Source: Cristatella mucedo
Taxonomy: Eukaryota > Bryozoa > Phylactolaemata > Cristatellidae
Reading direction: 5' to 3'
DNA length: 64,000 bases
Assembly (NCBI GenBank): GCA_009760855.2
Contig: WPIO01000004.1
Location: 7,818,001 to 7,882,000 of the forward strand
Position 1 is the first letter of the stretch. Each line of letters opens with the position of its first letter. The notes below the pieces were generated by a model. It saw only the letters and a list, made by a program, of their open reading frames with translations. It was not told where the DNA came from and did no database searches. The translations under genes were made by a program, and so were the position numbers. Shown here piece after piece: positions 1 through 12,529 of the stretch.

Positions 1-1334
1 GTGCAACCAATAGGGTGGTCTCTTTTAACGAAGTTTTAAAAAATCCGGATTTCCACTTAATATGTCCCAAATTATGAAAGCTTTAGTACACGTCATCCGG
101 ACCTTTTAAGTCTCAAAGTATTGGGCTTCTAATTCAGCTATGGCTGCTATGCTGACGAAAGCCCTGCAGTTTATTTCGTTGCTTTTTGTTTTAAACATTT
201 CATCCGTTTGCATTCCTACAAAACCCTGAGCCCTATCCATCTTCAGCCCGTATAGTTGTGGCATTTCCTGGCGGCTGGGAGCTCACTGGGGGAAGGTCAT
301 TTCCGAAGCCAACTGTCGAATCGGTGCAGTTTGTTTTAAAAATGATAACTCTAGAAGGTACATGATAGTTTGTTAGTAATCTTGGCGTGACAGATATACT
401 TACCCGGCAAAATTTTCGAGTCAGTATTTTCAATTACATGATTTGTATTAATCAAAAGGAAATGTCAAACCATCAGACCTGCTTCCGCAATGATCGAGCT
501 CTTAGCAGAAGTGCAGGTTTGGAGTACTGCCAAGGGAAAATGCTCATATGTAGAGGCGACATTTCATTCATTGTCAGTTTGCAGTCAATGCACATATTGT
601 AGTAGCCAGCGGGAGCTCGGTCCTGTCATGCACGCGGCAGGTTGGAGCAGATGATGTTGCTTACCTCATCTATACTCAATTTAATATTCGTATCCTGTTC
701 AATGCCAGCAAAAAATACAACATCTGGCTTTCTCTCTATGTGCAAGTAGAAAGGCTTGGTTCACTAGATCTTAGTTTCAGTTTCAAGGCATCTCTCCTTG
801 GAATATCAAACAGTCTGGAGAGAGAAAAAAGAGTGTCCCTCAAAATCTCTCTGCTTGCTTTTTGTTTAGCATGGGTAACAATGCACTTTTGCTATTGGCA
901 TTCTACGAGCTGTATACTTAACCTAAGAGGTGTCTGTAGTTGAATGCCATTCGACTGGGTATCACTGTGCTTTCACAAGTGCAAGGAAGCGTATTATCCT
1001 AATGGCACTCTGCCGTCACAAGTTGAATTTCTATTGCATGCGTTTCGGATGAGTTAAAGAATGTCTCCTTTAGAAAACCTCACGTGGCCTCTGCAGTATC
1101 TTGCGAGACCATCCTACTAGCCGTATTTTTTTCTGGTATCGTGATACCATAGAAGTCGTTAACCCTGTGAAGAAATCAAGTTCCACTAAGCTCAGCAAGC
1201 TGTGCTCCATCAGCGGTACTATCAACATCCGACAACAGCCCGAAAGCTGTGGTCTTCTACAAGTGAGTTTGTACTGGGGTTAACCTTTCAAAGTTGGATG
1301 TAGGGTAGAAAATAATCATATAAAGAAAATGTGT
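1..1334. other. Upstream sequence with no recognised gene
   Basis: Moderately AT-rich DNA. Short ORFs on both strands show no recognisable domain. Because CCP5 lacks its N-terminal exons, this may be part of a CCP5 intron, but I could not find the expected preceding exon here. Confidence 0.4.
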
Positions 1335-1720
1335 ACATTGCTCTAAGAGAACTCTCTCTCTCCCTGAATCTCTTTCGAGGTAATTGGCTTATGCTGGAAA
1401 GGGGAAGTATGTCAATCGGTTAGTGATAGCATGCATAGTATCAGCATACACAAGCACACAAAGGACAAATCACGTGGAACCTGCAAATGCTGTGAAGAAC
1501 GGGTGAATTTCTAGCTTCTTTTTACATGTCTTCAAGTCAGAAGATGCCATTATATTAATCGAGAGTGAGTTCTTGACTTTTGGAGAATACGAACTGAAGG
1601 CATGGTCTCCAAAGGTTTTGTGCTTGGTTGCAGGCTTGGCCAAACAGCTTGAGTTAAAAGAGGGATTGATACGATGTCTAGCCTGATTGGGAAGGGGAAG
1701 TGTTTTGAATCTGCCAAAGC
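1335..1720 (-). mobile_element. L2/CR1-clade LINE, degraded 3' fragment
   Basis: Antisense of the family's C-terminal coding end and 3' UTR: the 'cacaaaggacaaatcac', 'gaactgaaggcatggtctccaaagg' (first 20 bases typical) and 'acgatgtct' landmarks occur in the same order as in the better copy at 51660-51930. It is diverged and has no open frame. Confidence 0.6.
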
Positions 1721-2116
1721 AAGAAGATGTATGGAGAGATGGAAAGACATTGAGACAGAAAGAGAGAGAGAGAGAGGGAGGGAGGGAGAGACAGACTGAG
1801 AGAATGAGCAGAGTTCAGCTGCCGGGTCGAGATGAATTTTGACATTTGGCGACTTATTCGATTTGCCTCCTTGACGGTGCATCGCTCCACAAACGATACT
1901 TCGGCTGCAATTTTGGGCAAGACACGATTCTTGCCGTGGTCGTTCGTGCCCACGTGTTCGCCTCATGCATGTGCCACCCCCCCCCCTAGGGTGAGCACTT
2001 ACAGATTGCGAAGCGCTCGTGGGCTATAGAAAGCGTTATAAATGCTTGCCACGCTGTCGCAGCAGCTCAAGTACAGCGCAGAGCACTTTGTGCCGTCTTC
2101 GTTGTGCTGCGTCCAG

Positions 2117-2993
2117 CCGACCTTTCGCCTTGACCGGCACGTTTGCCGTCGGCAGGTCTACATGCTGACGAGCCGCGTGCATCCGGGCGAGACGCCCTCC
2201 AGCTTCGTCTTCCTCGGCTTCCTTGACTTCATCCTGCGCGACAGCGACCGCCGGGCGCAGCAGCTGCGGCGGCAGTTCGTGTTCAAGCTCATTCCGCTGC
2301 TCAACCCGGACGGCGTCGTGCGAGGCCACTACCGCACCGACCCTCGTGGCATCAACCTCAATCGCGTCTACTTGGACCCCATCTTTGAGCTTTATCCGTC
2401 CGTGTACGCATCCAAGTCGCTTCTCGTGTACCACCATATCGCCAACAGCACGCAGGCCGAGCTGCGCGAGCAGCTGCTAGTGGACACGTTTGCCAGCGTC
2501 CGCCCGTCTGCGGCGGCACCAATCGTCGATGGCAATGACGTCGAGGAGCGGGTGCGGTTTGCATTGAACGGCGACCGTGCAGTGGAATGGGTTTCGGGCG
2601 TGTGCACTGTCGATGAGGCCTCCGGCAGCATGTCGATGAAGCCGCTGTGCGGTCCGAACCGTGCAAGCGAACCTGTCGCCATGGACGAGGCAGCGTCGGT
2701 GGCGACGACGACGATGCCGCCTTCACTTGCCGGCGGCCCCGGCTTGTGCAACGCAGCCAGCGATGCTAGCGGGTGGAGTTCGGCTGTGGCCGGTGGTGGA
2801 AATAGCGATGACGAGGACGGAGGCACCAGTGGAGCTCTGCTCATGCGACAGAAGCTGGAAGAAGGTATGTGGCCTATCCCAGGACCAAGGCAATGTGCCG
2901 AACCCTGCTGGCGTTACCTGAACCTCGCCCCACCCGCTGTGCACACTAGCTATGCAGGAGAGCTGCATCCAGTATGGTGTCCAGTGGAGGCAA

Positions 2994-3071
<78 letters not shown>

Positions 3072-6000
3072 AAGTGCAGGTGGAACTAATGCACAAGCAG
3101 AAGGCTGTTGCGTATTCGGGCCCTGTGCTTCACGAGCCACGTGTTCTCGGGCTGTGTATGTCAACATTTAGCTTGACTGGCGCTTGGAAGAGGCAGTCTG
3201 GCCTTCTCATGCATAGATAACAGATCAATGCTCTGTCATCGGTTGCCGCACATGCCTCAATGAGGATCGCCAAGCTTTTGGCAGCAATCAACCACCAAGC
3301 AGTGGGAGAGAGGAGGACATGCCTGGATCCATCAAAGCCCCGAGCCGCCTTGAGCTGATCCCCTTTAGCTTTGCGGGCTGACAGTCTTGACCGATGCCGG
3401 GCTACTGTTTACAAACGATGCCAGCAAGTCAGAAGAATGCCTGATGCAGCCCTAGTTTTTTCCCAGCAGTGAGATACTCGCCTTAACCGACTAAGGTCGT
3501 GTGCTCGAGTCCTGCGGTGTATGTAAAATGCTGGGTAGAGACTAAATTCGCCTAGGGCATTATACAAATGGCTGGTGTATATGTATGCGATTACACTATA
3601 ATGAAAGAGCTTGTGGCAGCGCGCAATATAATCTATCATCATGTGGAAACGTTTGCTTGTCATGCCTGCAGTCATAGCTGTGAACTGGGATGTGCGAGCA
3701 TGGATATAATGCCTGCACCTTCAGCATTCCTCCCTGTAGAAAAGGCTCTTAGTTTATCTGCTAGCCTGTGGTACCGGCATTATGCACGTGACCAACGCAG
3801 CTGCACTCTGAAGGGGCTGCGTAATTATTTCATCAGCAGATGGAAGCTAGTGCTGTCGTAGACAGTGGGAGGGCAGGAACGCAAAGACAAACAGCTGAGC
3901 ACGTGTTCTCTGTAGGGTTTCCGATCGAGTATTTCCTGTGAGAGCCGAGGACAGACATTGCAGCTATGATGGAGGTGGAAATTAGACATAAATCGAGGGG
4001 GCAGTCAGCGCTACATGTTAGAAGGCGCAGCTAGTTTGCTGAAGTGGCTGGCAGGCAAGTAGGTTGCTGAAAAACAGTCTGTCCAGAGGTTCGACCTGTA
4101 CGTCTGGAGAAGTGCTTCGGTAAGTATGAAATACTGCCGGTAGGCTGAGTGACTTCGTCATTTCCCTTCGTAAGTACCCGTAGCTACTCGACCATATCTA
4201 CACAGGGTCTCAAGTAGAAAAGGTGGATTGTACAGCAAGGTGACGTCTAAAAAAATTGACGAGCATGGCGTGTGGATCTTTTGGAAAATCCTCCGCGACC
4301 TGTTGTGACTGAATCGGTATTTTTGATTGCAGGAAGTTTCTCGATAGACAGCTGCGCGCACCTCAGAAATCCTGAACTTTTGTGCATAGGACCAAACGAG
4401 AGTGGAGTGGCATTTTACGTCGACCTACACGGCCATGCATCCAAAAGGGGGTGCTTCATGTATGGAAACTACTTCAAGGATGAGGACACTACCGTAAGGA
4501 AGTGTACCGCCGGCTTCAGTGCCAGCATGCTGTCGCTCGAGCTGCCTATTTAGTCTGCACAGGTCTGTCTGTGTCTCGCTCTCTTGCTCAATATACGTTT
4601 GAGTGCTGTTGTTTCCCAGCCAATCTGCAGCAGTGCCCTGCACCTGTGTACCTTTATGCTACCTGATTTAAACAGCATCTTTTGTATAACGATGGAAGAG
4701 CCTTTACGGCTATCACCACGGCTTGCAGCGGCAATACAGGATCGTCCACCGCAGGATTCGAACCCGTGACCTCGGAACCGAGGTCGTGAAAAGCAACCGC
4801 CTTACCTAGTGTGCCATCACGGCTCACCTTTCCAGGTGTCACCCAGCCTCTCTCCTAGCTTAAGGCATTTTTGCAAAGCTAAGAAAGAGATGACCGATCA
4901 GCCAATTATGATGGCAGCTTGAGTACATCAAACAAGCTTGCAATTTGCCATACTGGTAATAATTATAATAATAATGCATTTCATGTAGCGCCAGCAGAGA
5001 ACTCAGATTTCTTTATAGGCAAAAATACATTTGCTGCAGAGGAAGCACGATCAGAATGGTCGTGATAGTGCATTCGCATGGTAAATTAAATTAAAATTTT
5101 TAGCTGATTTAACAGCCTCTTTTTGTATAGCGACAGAAGTGCCTTGACGGCTATCACCACCGCTTGCAGTGGTGATAAAGGACCGCTTGCAGTGGTGATA
5201 AAAGATCGCCCACCGCAGGATTCGAACCCGCGTCCTCGGGACCGAGGTCGTGAAAAGCAACCGCCTTACCTAGTGCGCCATCACGGCTCACCCGTGGTAC
5301 AGGTATAAGAAATAAATCGATGGGTGCGAATTGCTTGGATGGGATGAGCTCCGGTTCACTGACGATGCTGATTTGTGTACCTGTTCTGTACCCATGCGCT
5401 CACTGTACAGTCTGTTGCTGCTCCACACATTGCTGCTGTGCTGCAAGTTAGCATTGTTGCTGAAGTGCAGGTGGCACATCCTGGATGGCTGTGTGGCATT
5501 GCATTGCAGATGATGGAGTAGCTTGACTGACTACCTGTGTTGAGTTTAGAAGTTCGATAAGAGTCGACGAAAGTAGTTTCAATGTATAGGAACATGGAGG
5601 CTCCAGCCCCTTATAAATCCAGTCGCATGAATGGTGCCTGACATTGTGACTATTATCAGGGAGGAGCTCTAGACAAATATCAGTGTAAAGCCCCACCAAC
5701 GTTGCAGGATCAGATTAGATGCCTGTAGCTCTATGCCAGCTGGCATCGGGGCTACTCGTATTGATTACAAGTTCACGTGTGCCGTCTAGCAGTGCAGCAG
5801 GCAGTGCATCTTGACGTGTGCTTCGATTAATGTCTTCTGCCGTTTGTCTTATTTGTAACCATGTGAAAATACGTTTTTGCTGCTTAGATCGAAAACGTCA
5901 TATACCCGAGACTCGTATCAATGAACAGTGTTCATTTTGATTTTGGCTATTGCAATTTCACTGAGAAAAATATGTACACGAAAGACAGAAGCAACGGGGT

Positions 6001-9000
6001 CTGGTCCAAGGAAGGGAGCGGCCGTGTGGCCATCTACAAGGCGATCGGGATCATTCGAAGGTGCGTGCCATTCCCTGCCCCCTCGTATCTGCATGGCCCT
6101 GTGCTAAATTAATCGTCGTCCGAAGCACTAGCTGCCTTATTGGAATCTGGTGCTTTCGTAAGAGGCTTTGATCACTACAGCGTCGCTTTACTACCTGCAC
6201 CTGTAGTCGAGATGGCAAGCCGACTCTGCCCACTTTGCTTATGTGCCTCTAGCCACCGATTTCTTCTCTGTCCCAGTTGTCGGGGCTCTATACAAAAGCA
6301 AGCAAATCGCTCTGGCCGTTAGTGTCGGTGTGAAATTTTCGGAACAGGTGTGCACTGAGTCAGGACGATTCACTCGTTTCTACCTTTCGTGGCTCATTTG
6401 AGCCGCGAGGATTAGCTAGCGCAGGACTGGCCGCTGTGTTTTGAAGTTAGCAGAGGCTTGCTGTGGCTGAATTCTAGTGGCGCCATGGCTGAATTCTAGT
6501 GGTGCGTCCTCGGACATGCTCGCGAGGCTCCTTTGAACGAGCATGTCCATTTGCTGCACACCTGCTGGGCTCGGGGTTGGTTATCAGCCTTGCTCGTCTT
6601 GCATCAGTCTTGCATTGGCCCGAACGCGCTGTTCTGCAGCTCGTTAGCATCTCGTGTGCAGCTCGTTTGCTCTAATGTAGTTACACCTTGGAATGCAACT
6701 ACAATACAGGCAGGATGACAAACTCTATTGCCGTCGCTCAAAATGGTGGAGGCAAGGTGACGCCGCCGCCTCTAGCCGGCTTCCCACCAAAGTATCAAGA
6801 GTCCCACTTTGAGGAGGTACGCCTGATTGCGCATGCCGCTCTCGTTCACTGCCTCCGCTCCCCTTACTTGCATTTGCTCGCCTCACCAGGTGCTTTGGCG
6901 AGTGCCGAGTAAAACTTCTGCAAGCTTGGGTGCGCGTGCTCATCGTTTCACCGCTTTGCACGCCTCCGATGTGCACTCTGTGCTCTGCAGGTCGGCCGAG
7001 CTCTGGCGGTGGCGGCCATCGACCTAACGGACACCAATCCCATGTCGCGCATCGCCTGCTCCGAGCTACCCGGCCTGCACCTGGTGCGCGAATGGGTGCG
7101 TCGCTACATCAGGCAGGCCAAGGGATTCACCAAAGTTCAAAAGTCAGACAAGCCCCCGCTGCCTCTCGTAGCGCTCATCAGCTCAACATCGTCGACTAGA
7201 GCAGCGAATGCCAGAGCGGCAGCAGCAGCAGCGGCCCCGAGGTGTGCTCGCTCGGCTCCAGCTCAGCATCAGCGCTTGTTCGTGCGTACCCAACCTATTC
7301 TGCTCCGGTCTGTGACACCAACGTCCATCCAGCCTCAGCACCTTTATGAACGATGCGAGTGCTACTGAAGGGGCAGGCTGTGCGGCCGGCTGTGTGCCGC
7401 CCGTGTGCGTGAGCTGCACCCGCTCGCAGTGGTAGAGCCATGGGGGTGGCAGGGTACATTTGCACCACCCCCCCTGCCACCCTTAAAGCAGGGCTGCACC
7501 CTGGCCCTCTCCTATTCCCTAAGCTTCACCCCCACCCCCCCCCCCCCGACGGTCATTAACGATTAGATTTTGTCTGAATTCCACTTGATGACCTAACGTC
7601 GAGTTAATGTCGTATAAACTATGGTTTTGCTGTATAATTTTTCATTAGTTGTGGGTCTAGCCCCGCCCACTCGAAAATCTTGCAGGTCCCACCCCTACAT
7701 AAAAATGGTTGAATGTCTTACCCCAACTGGGCGAAATCCTGGCTCCGCCCACTGCCTGCTTGCCCTTTCGAAACAGCATCTACCAAGCGGCAAGCTGCTC
7801 CGTAACTTTGCATTGCTAACTTGTGGGGTAATAGAAACTTCTAAATGCTGCTTGACCGAGCCAACGCACGGCGACAGCAAAAAGCTGACACGTGATCACC
7901 AACCCTACTGCTGAAGTGTGGAAATGTGCTGTTACCAGAGTAGCTGCTGGCAATGCAGAACGACTGAAGTGAGTGTCCCACCGTGCAATAATCTTCATGC
8001 AGAAAGAGTGTTGCAGTTCATAAATGGCACGCTTGGTCGACAGAAGGCCTGCTGTTTGTTTACTTCCAAAACATAGATAGATGGCCATCGGGCACAGAAG
8101 GGCACTAGAGCCCACTCGTAACTGGGGCACTGTGCACATCAGACTGCCACTTCTGCATTCGAGATTGGAACTGGTTGAAGTGGTCATCTTGCAAGCACTT
8201 TTTTGTGCAGTCCCTTCCTTGCACAAGTTTTGAGGTTAAGGTCAAAGCAGTTATTGTGAGGCCATAGTAGAGGTCACTATAGTGAGTATTACTCATTATG
8301 AAGATCACTCTATATTATTGGGCACTCAATAAGAAGGCAGAACTAGACCAGGAGAAATCAAGCAACTTCCGCCCAGTCTCCCTATTGCTGTTCCTATCAA
8401 AGACACTGCAACGGTTAGTGGCAGACAAGCTAAACTCTTATATTGCAACTTTAAACCCAGCAAGTAAGTTCCAGTCAGGTTTTAGAGCTAATCACTCCAC
8501 AGAATGAGCATTACTGCAGAAGTATGACGACTTTTCAGGAATTCAGACTTAGAGTTTCTCTGCTTGTTTTTCTCGATCTGTTTTACAGCATTCAATACTA
8601 TAGATTGCCAAGTCCTTCTAGAGCTCATATCATCTCGCCTAGACATCACTGGCACTGCAGTGGTTTAGGTCCTATCTCAGTGGGAGTCTCCAAAGCTTTA
8701 ATGTCAACTGGAAAGAGTCATCCGAGAAGCTTCAAGAGCCCATGGTACATCAGGCCTCTGTGCTTGATCCACTTTTTTCAAAATTTATATTCTCCCTCTT
8801 GCAGATGTAATCACCAAGCACGATCTTGTTTTTTATTTCTACAGTGATGACACACATATGTTTTTGATCACTCTCAGCCTTCCGGTACTCTCTCAACTCC
8901 CCTGCTACATGTAGTAATGACACTTGCATTTAAATGGTAGCAACATTTCTCAAACTGGATGCCGACGAAACTAACTTAATTGCTATGGCAAACCCAGTGT

Positions 9001-12000
9001 GACTCAGAAATTAGAAAACACATCTCCCACAATGGGCTTTGCCAGCATATCTCGTGTAAAACCTGCACGAAATCTGGGTGTCCTATTCCAAAGTGACCTT
9101 TCGCTAGACGACCACATCAGCTTCACACTCACGTCTGCCTACCTTCTGCTGTATAGCTTTACAAAAAGTTGGGCCTGCTGGTCCGTGCATTTGTGACATC
9201 CATTCTCGACTTTTGTATTTACTACTTGCAGGTCTTCTGGCCTATGCAATCAGGCACCACCGGATGAGACAAAACTCTGCACCAAGGTTGTCTGGCGTGA
9301 GCGTAGCTGTTGTCACACCACACCACTTTTCACCGACCTGCATTGGCTCCGCATCAAGCAGTGCATCGACTTTAATGTTCCGTCACTGGCTTCTAGTTCC
9401 CATTGTGATCTTGCTCCAGTCAATCTATCCGAACACACTCTCCAATCACGCTAGGCATTTGGTTCGTATGCTCCCAAAGCATGGAGCTCACTCCTGACTG
9501 ACGTCACGATATCCCCTGACTTGACATTTAAAAGAAGACATTAACGAACCAACATTCTTCACAGCATTTCCTTGTGAATTTTCCTTTGTGTGCCTTGGCA
9601 TGCTGACGACGTTCATGCTAATACTAGTTGACATACATGCTTCTTTTCCTGCAGATGAAAAGTGTCTAGAAAGAGGTTTAGTTCTCTGATGGTGCTATAC
9701 AACTATTGTTAGTATTATAATTATTATTCGAGAAAGTCACCTTGCGCTCGCGTTTCAATCCCGTTTTTTATTTTGAGAGCCCCTACCATGCAGCCGCTCC
9801 AGACTTCGTGTATTTTGCTCGGCTGCTAACTGAAACTGCGTGTCGTTGCAGCCAACGAGCAGCTGGTGTGGCACCACCGGCGATCGCCGGCAGGCGGCCG
9901 GCCAGCCTGCCGAACGTTCTCGGTGACCACAACGAGCACGCGGTTTCAGCACCGGGAGCACCCGTGGCTGTGGCAGTAGTCAGGAACGGCTCACTTAACC
10001 CGTTCAGAACGTCGCGGCTGTACAGCAGTGGACCGTCAGCTGCTGCCATTGCTGCAGCGGCTGCTGTGGTGCAGGCAGATGTGCCTGAAGAGAATGGCGC
10101 CAACAGCTTGAGCCCGACTCAAAACGCAGCATCGCAAGCAGTTCCAGCGACGCAGGGGAGGAAGTGGACTCGCGGCGCTATTGCTGACCGAGGAGGTACG
10201 CAGGCTGCTGAGTTGCTGTATAGACTGTCCTTCGTGTCTTCTTTTGGACTCGTTTGACTGGCCGTGCCTGCGTGCATGTACCGTCTTATGCCTCTTGTCC
10301 ATGCATGCCGCACAAGTCAGCTTTGAATGACGACCACCATGCATTATCGACCTTGGCCTTGGCCTTGGTCGCTATGTGCTTTTTGCCGTTGCTGTGGACG
10401 ATGCTTTTCTGATTCGGTGTAGTACGGACACGGCGAAATGTCCCCGACAGCGGGATGCCATCGCTGGATGGTGGGGGCGATAATCTTGTAGTCCTGCATG
10501 CTGGATTCTAGTGCCTGAGCCGTAGGGGCAAGACAAGGTTCGACCGTGCAGCCGGGGTGACTTGGCATGTTCAGTAAGGCCGTCAGAACCACACAGTTAG
10601 TTGCATTTCCAGACTTTTTCACATTATAAGTCAAAGCTACCCTTGTTAATTGAGACTGCTAAATTACATCCTGGTGATGCTTCTCCTGGCTAGATTGCTG
10701 TATAGCTACCGCGATGGCGTCGTTACGTTGCTCTCTCGTAGCCACGAGCGCTTTCGGCACTTTTAGGAAGGGCTATATAGGCTTGATCTCATGTAAGAAC
10801 AGGTGAGAAACAAAGCTGGGTCCGGAGGACAGTTGAGAAAGCAAACAGTGTGCAAATAGCAGCAAAGGACAGGATTTGCCAGTAGCTGCAGCAGTGGTGC
10901 AAGTTTCTGTGCACAAGAATTATGGACGTGAGGTCCACAGCCGAGCACCCACCCACAGAGAAAAATTTCCTGTTGCCGGCATTCTATAGGTAACAATAAA
11001 ATAATTATAATAATAACATGTCTTTAGGGGTCGTGATAGCCCAGGAGGTCAGGTGCTCACTCATCACGACCGAGGTCGTGGGCTTGAATCCGGCAGTGGG
11101 CGATCCTTTATTGCCAACTGAAAGCGGGTGGTGATAGCCATTAAGGCTCTTCTGCTGCTATGCAAATGAAGTGTTTTAAATCGGGTAATAAAAAATGTAT
11201 ATAGCTTCCTAAGATAACTTTATTCAGGCGCTTTTCAATTTGCTGCAAGAGAAGCAATAACCAATAGTTAATGAAAATCCGAGTATCCTGCTTAGGCAAC
11301 CATGCAAAAGTGCACGATTATCATGCTAAGGCAGGCATGCAACAGCACTCTGAAGACTCACTCGTTATTAGGACCCCGGTTAGTGACACTCACTTGTGCA
11401 CAGGCAAGCAAAGTGTGCTAGGAAAGAAAACAGATCCACTGGCGCATACAAAAGCGTTTTACTGTTGCCCCTTAGTCAGTTTCATAATGTACAACCACAT
11501 AAAATGAGATATCACTCGGACAGTGCAAAGGCCGTGTGGAACGGGTAGAAGTTGAGCTTTGTTGAGGGTCCTCTAGTCAGGAGATGGCAGGATCTCAGTC
11601 AGGTAACAGAGAAGGCCAGCTAACTGCACTGCCCTAAGTAGACTTAAGGCCATACGGAGGCTGAAACTGATGAGGTAGCTCAGCTAGTCATGGAAGAAAC
11701 CAAGCCGTGGCAGCCTTTGTCAAGGTAAGAGTTTGGCTATCTGTATCAGTCTATCAGCGAGAGGTCATTGCAGCTTCTACAGCAAAGTCGACATGCGGCT
11801 GAAGTTCTTACATTTAAAGGCCAGCGTCGTGGCCATACTCAGCTCTTAGTGAGTAGAGGTTTGGGGATTTTTTTGTCAGGAGCCTTGCCAATAATGAATT
11901 GCAATTGATCGCGATGTTTGTACGGTGTAAAGCTAATCTGTGGCAGAGTTTGGGTTTTTATCTAAGGGGCAAGAAATCATCCTGACTAGCAAAATTGTAT

Positions 12001-12442
12001 GTATGGGGCAAGACCTGTAAGATTTTCAATTTCAGTTAGTGGTTCGGTATGTATGCAGTAAGTGTGCAGTGCCAGACCGGCAATTAGCGAAAATTTGTAA
12101 GGTAAAATCATAGCGTTTATTCGACACCAACTCGGTGGTTGTTCATCGAGTGGAATTAAGTGATAATTTCGTCGTTGATGACGGTCGTGGGGCATAGGAA
12201 TGCGGGCAGCCCAGGTCGCTGCCCCCTTGCTCTGACACTGGAGCCAACCATTGCTGTAATTAGTCCCCGATGCCAATCAGGAATATGCTCTACGTGGTGA
12301 TAGTTTTCATGGGATTTAAGTTTTATTCGTGAGATTCATATAAGAGCAAAATGCAAGGCCGAGCAGCCCACTGGGTAGCTCTGCATGTCTGCAGTGAGAC
12401 ACAAATCCTGCTATGCTGCTATACGTGTCTCGGTGCTCTTCC

Positions 12443-12529
<87 letters not shown>

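Noticed and set aside
2974-3171. Arg-Glu and Leu-Ser repeat ORFs
   Set aside because: They are translations of the (AG)n microsatellite, in an intron.
7530-7552. Long C run
   Set aside because: A mononucleotide tract of a kind found at several places in the window (1979, 41128, 42656, 61796, 62290). No function inferred.
10344-10634. 96-codon minus-strand ORF in CCP5 intron 6
   Set aside because: It has coding-like appearance but no recognisable motif or partner exons. Possibly a retroelement relic, and not supportable as a gene.
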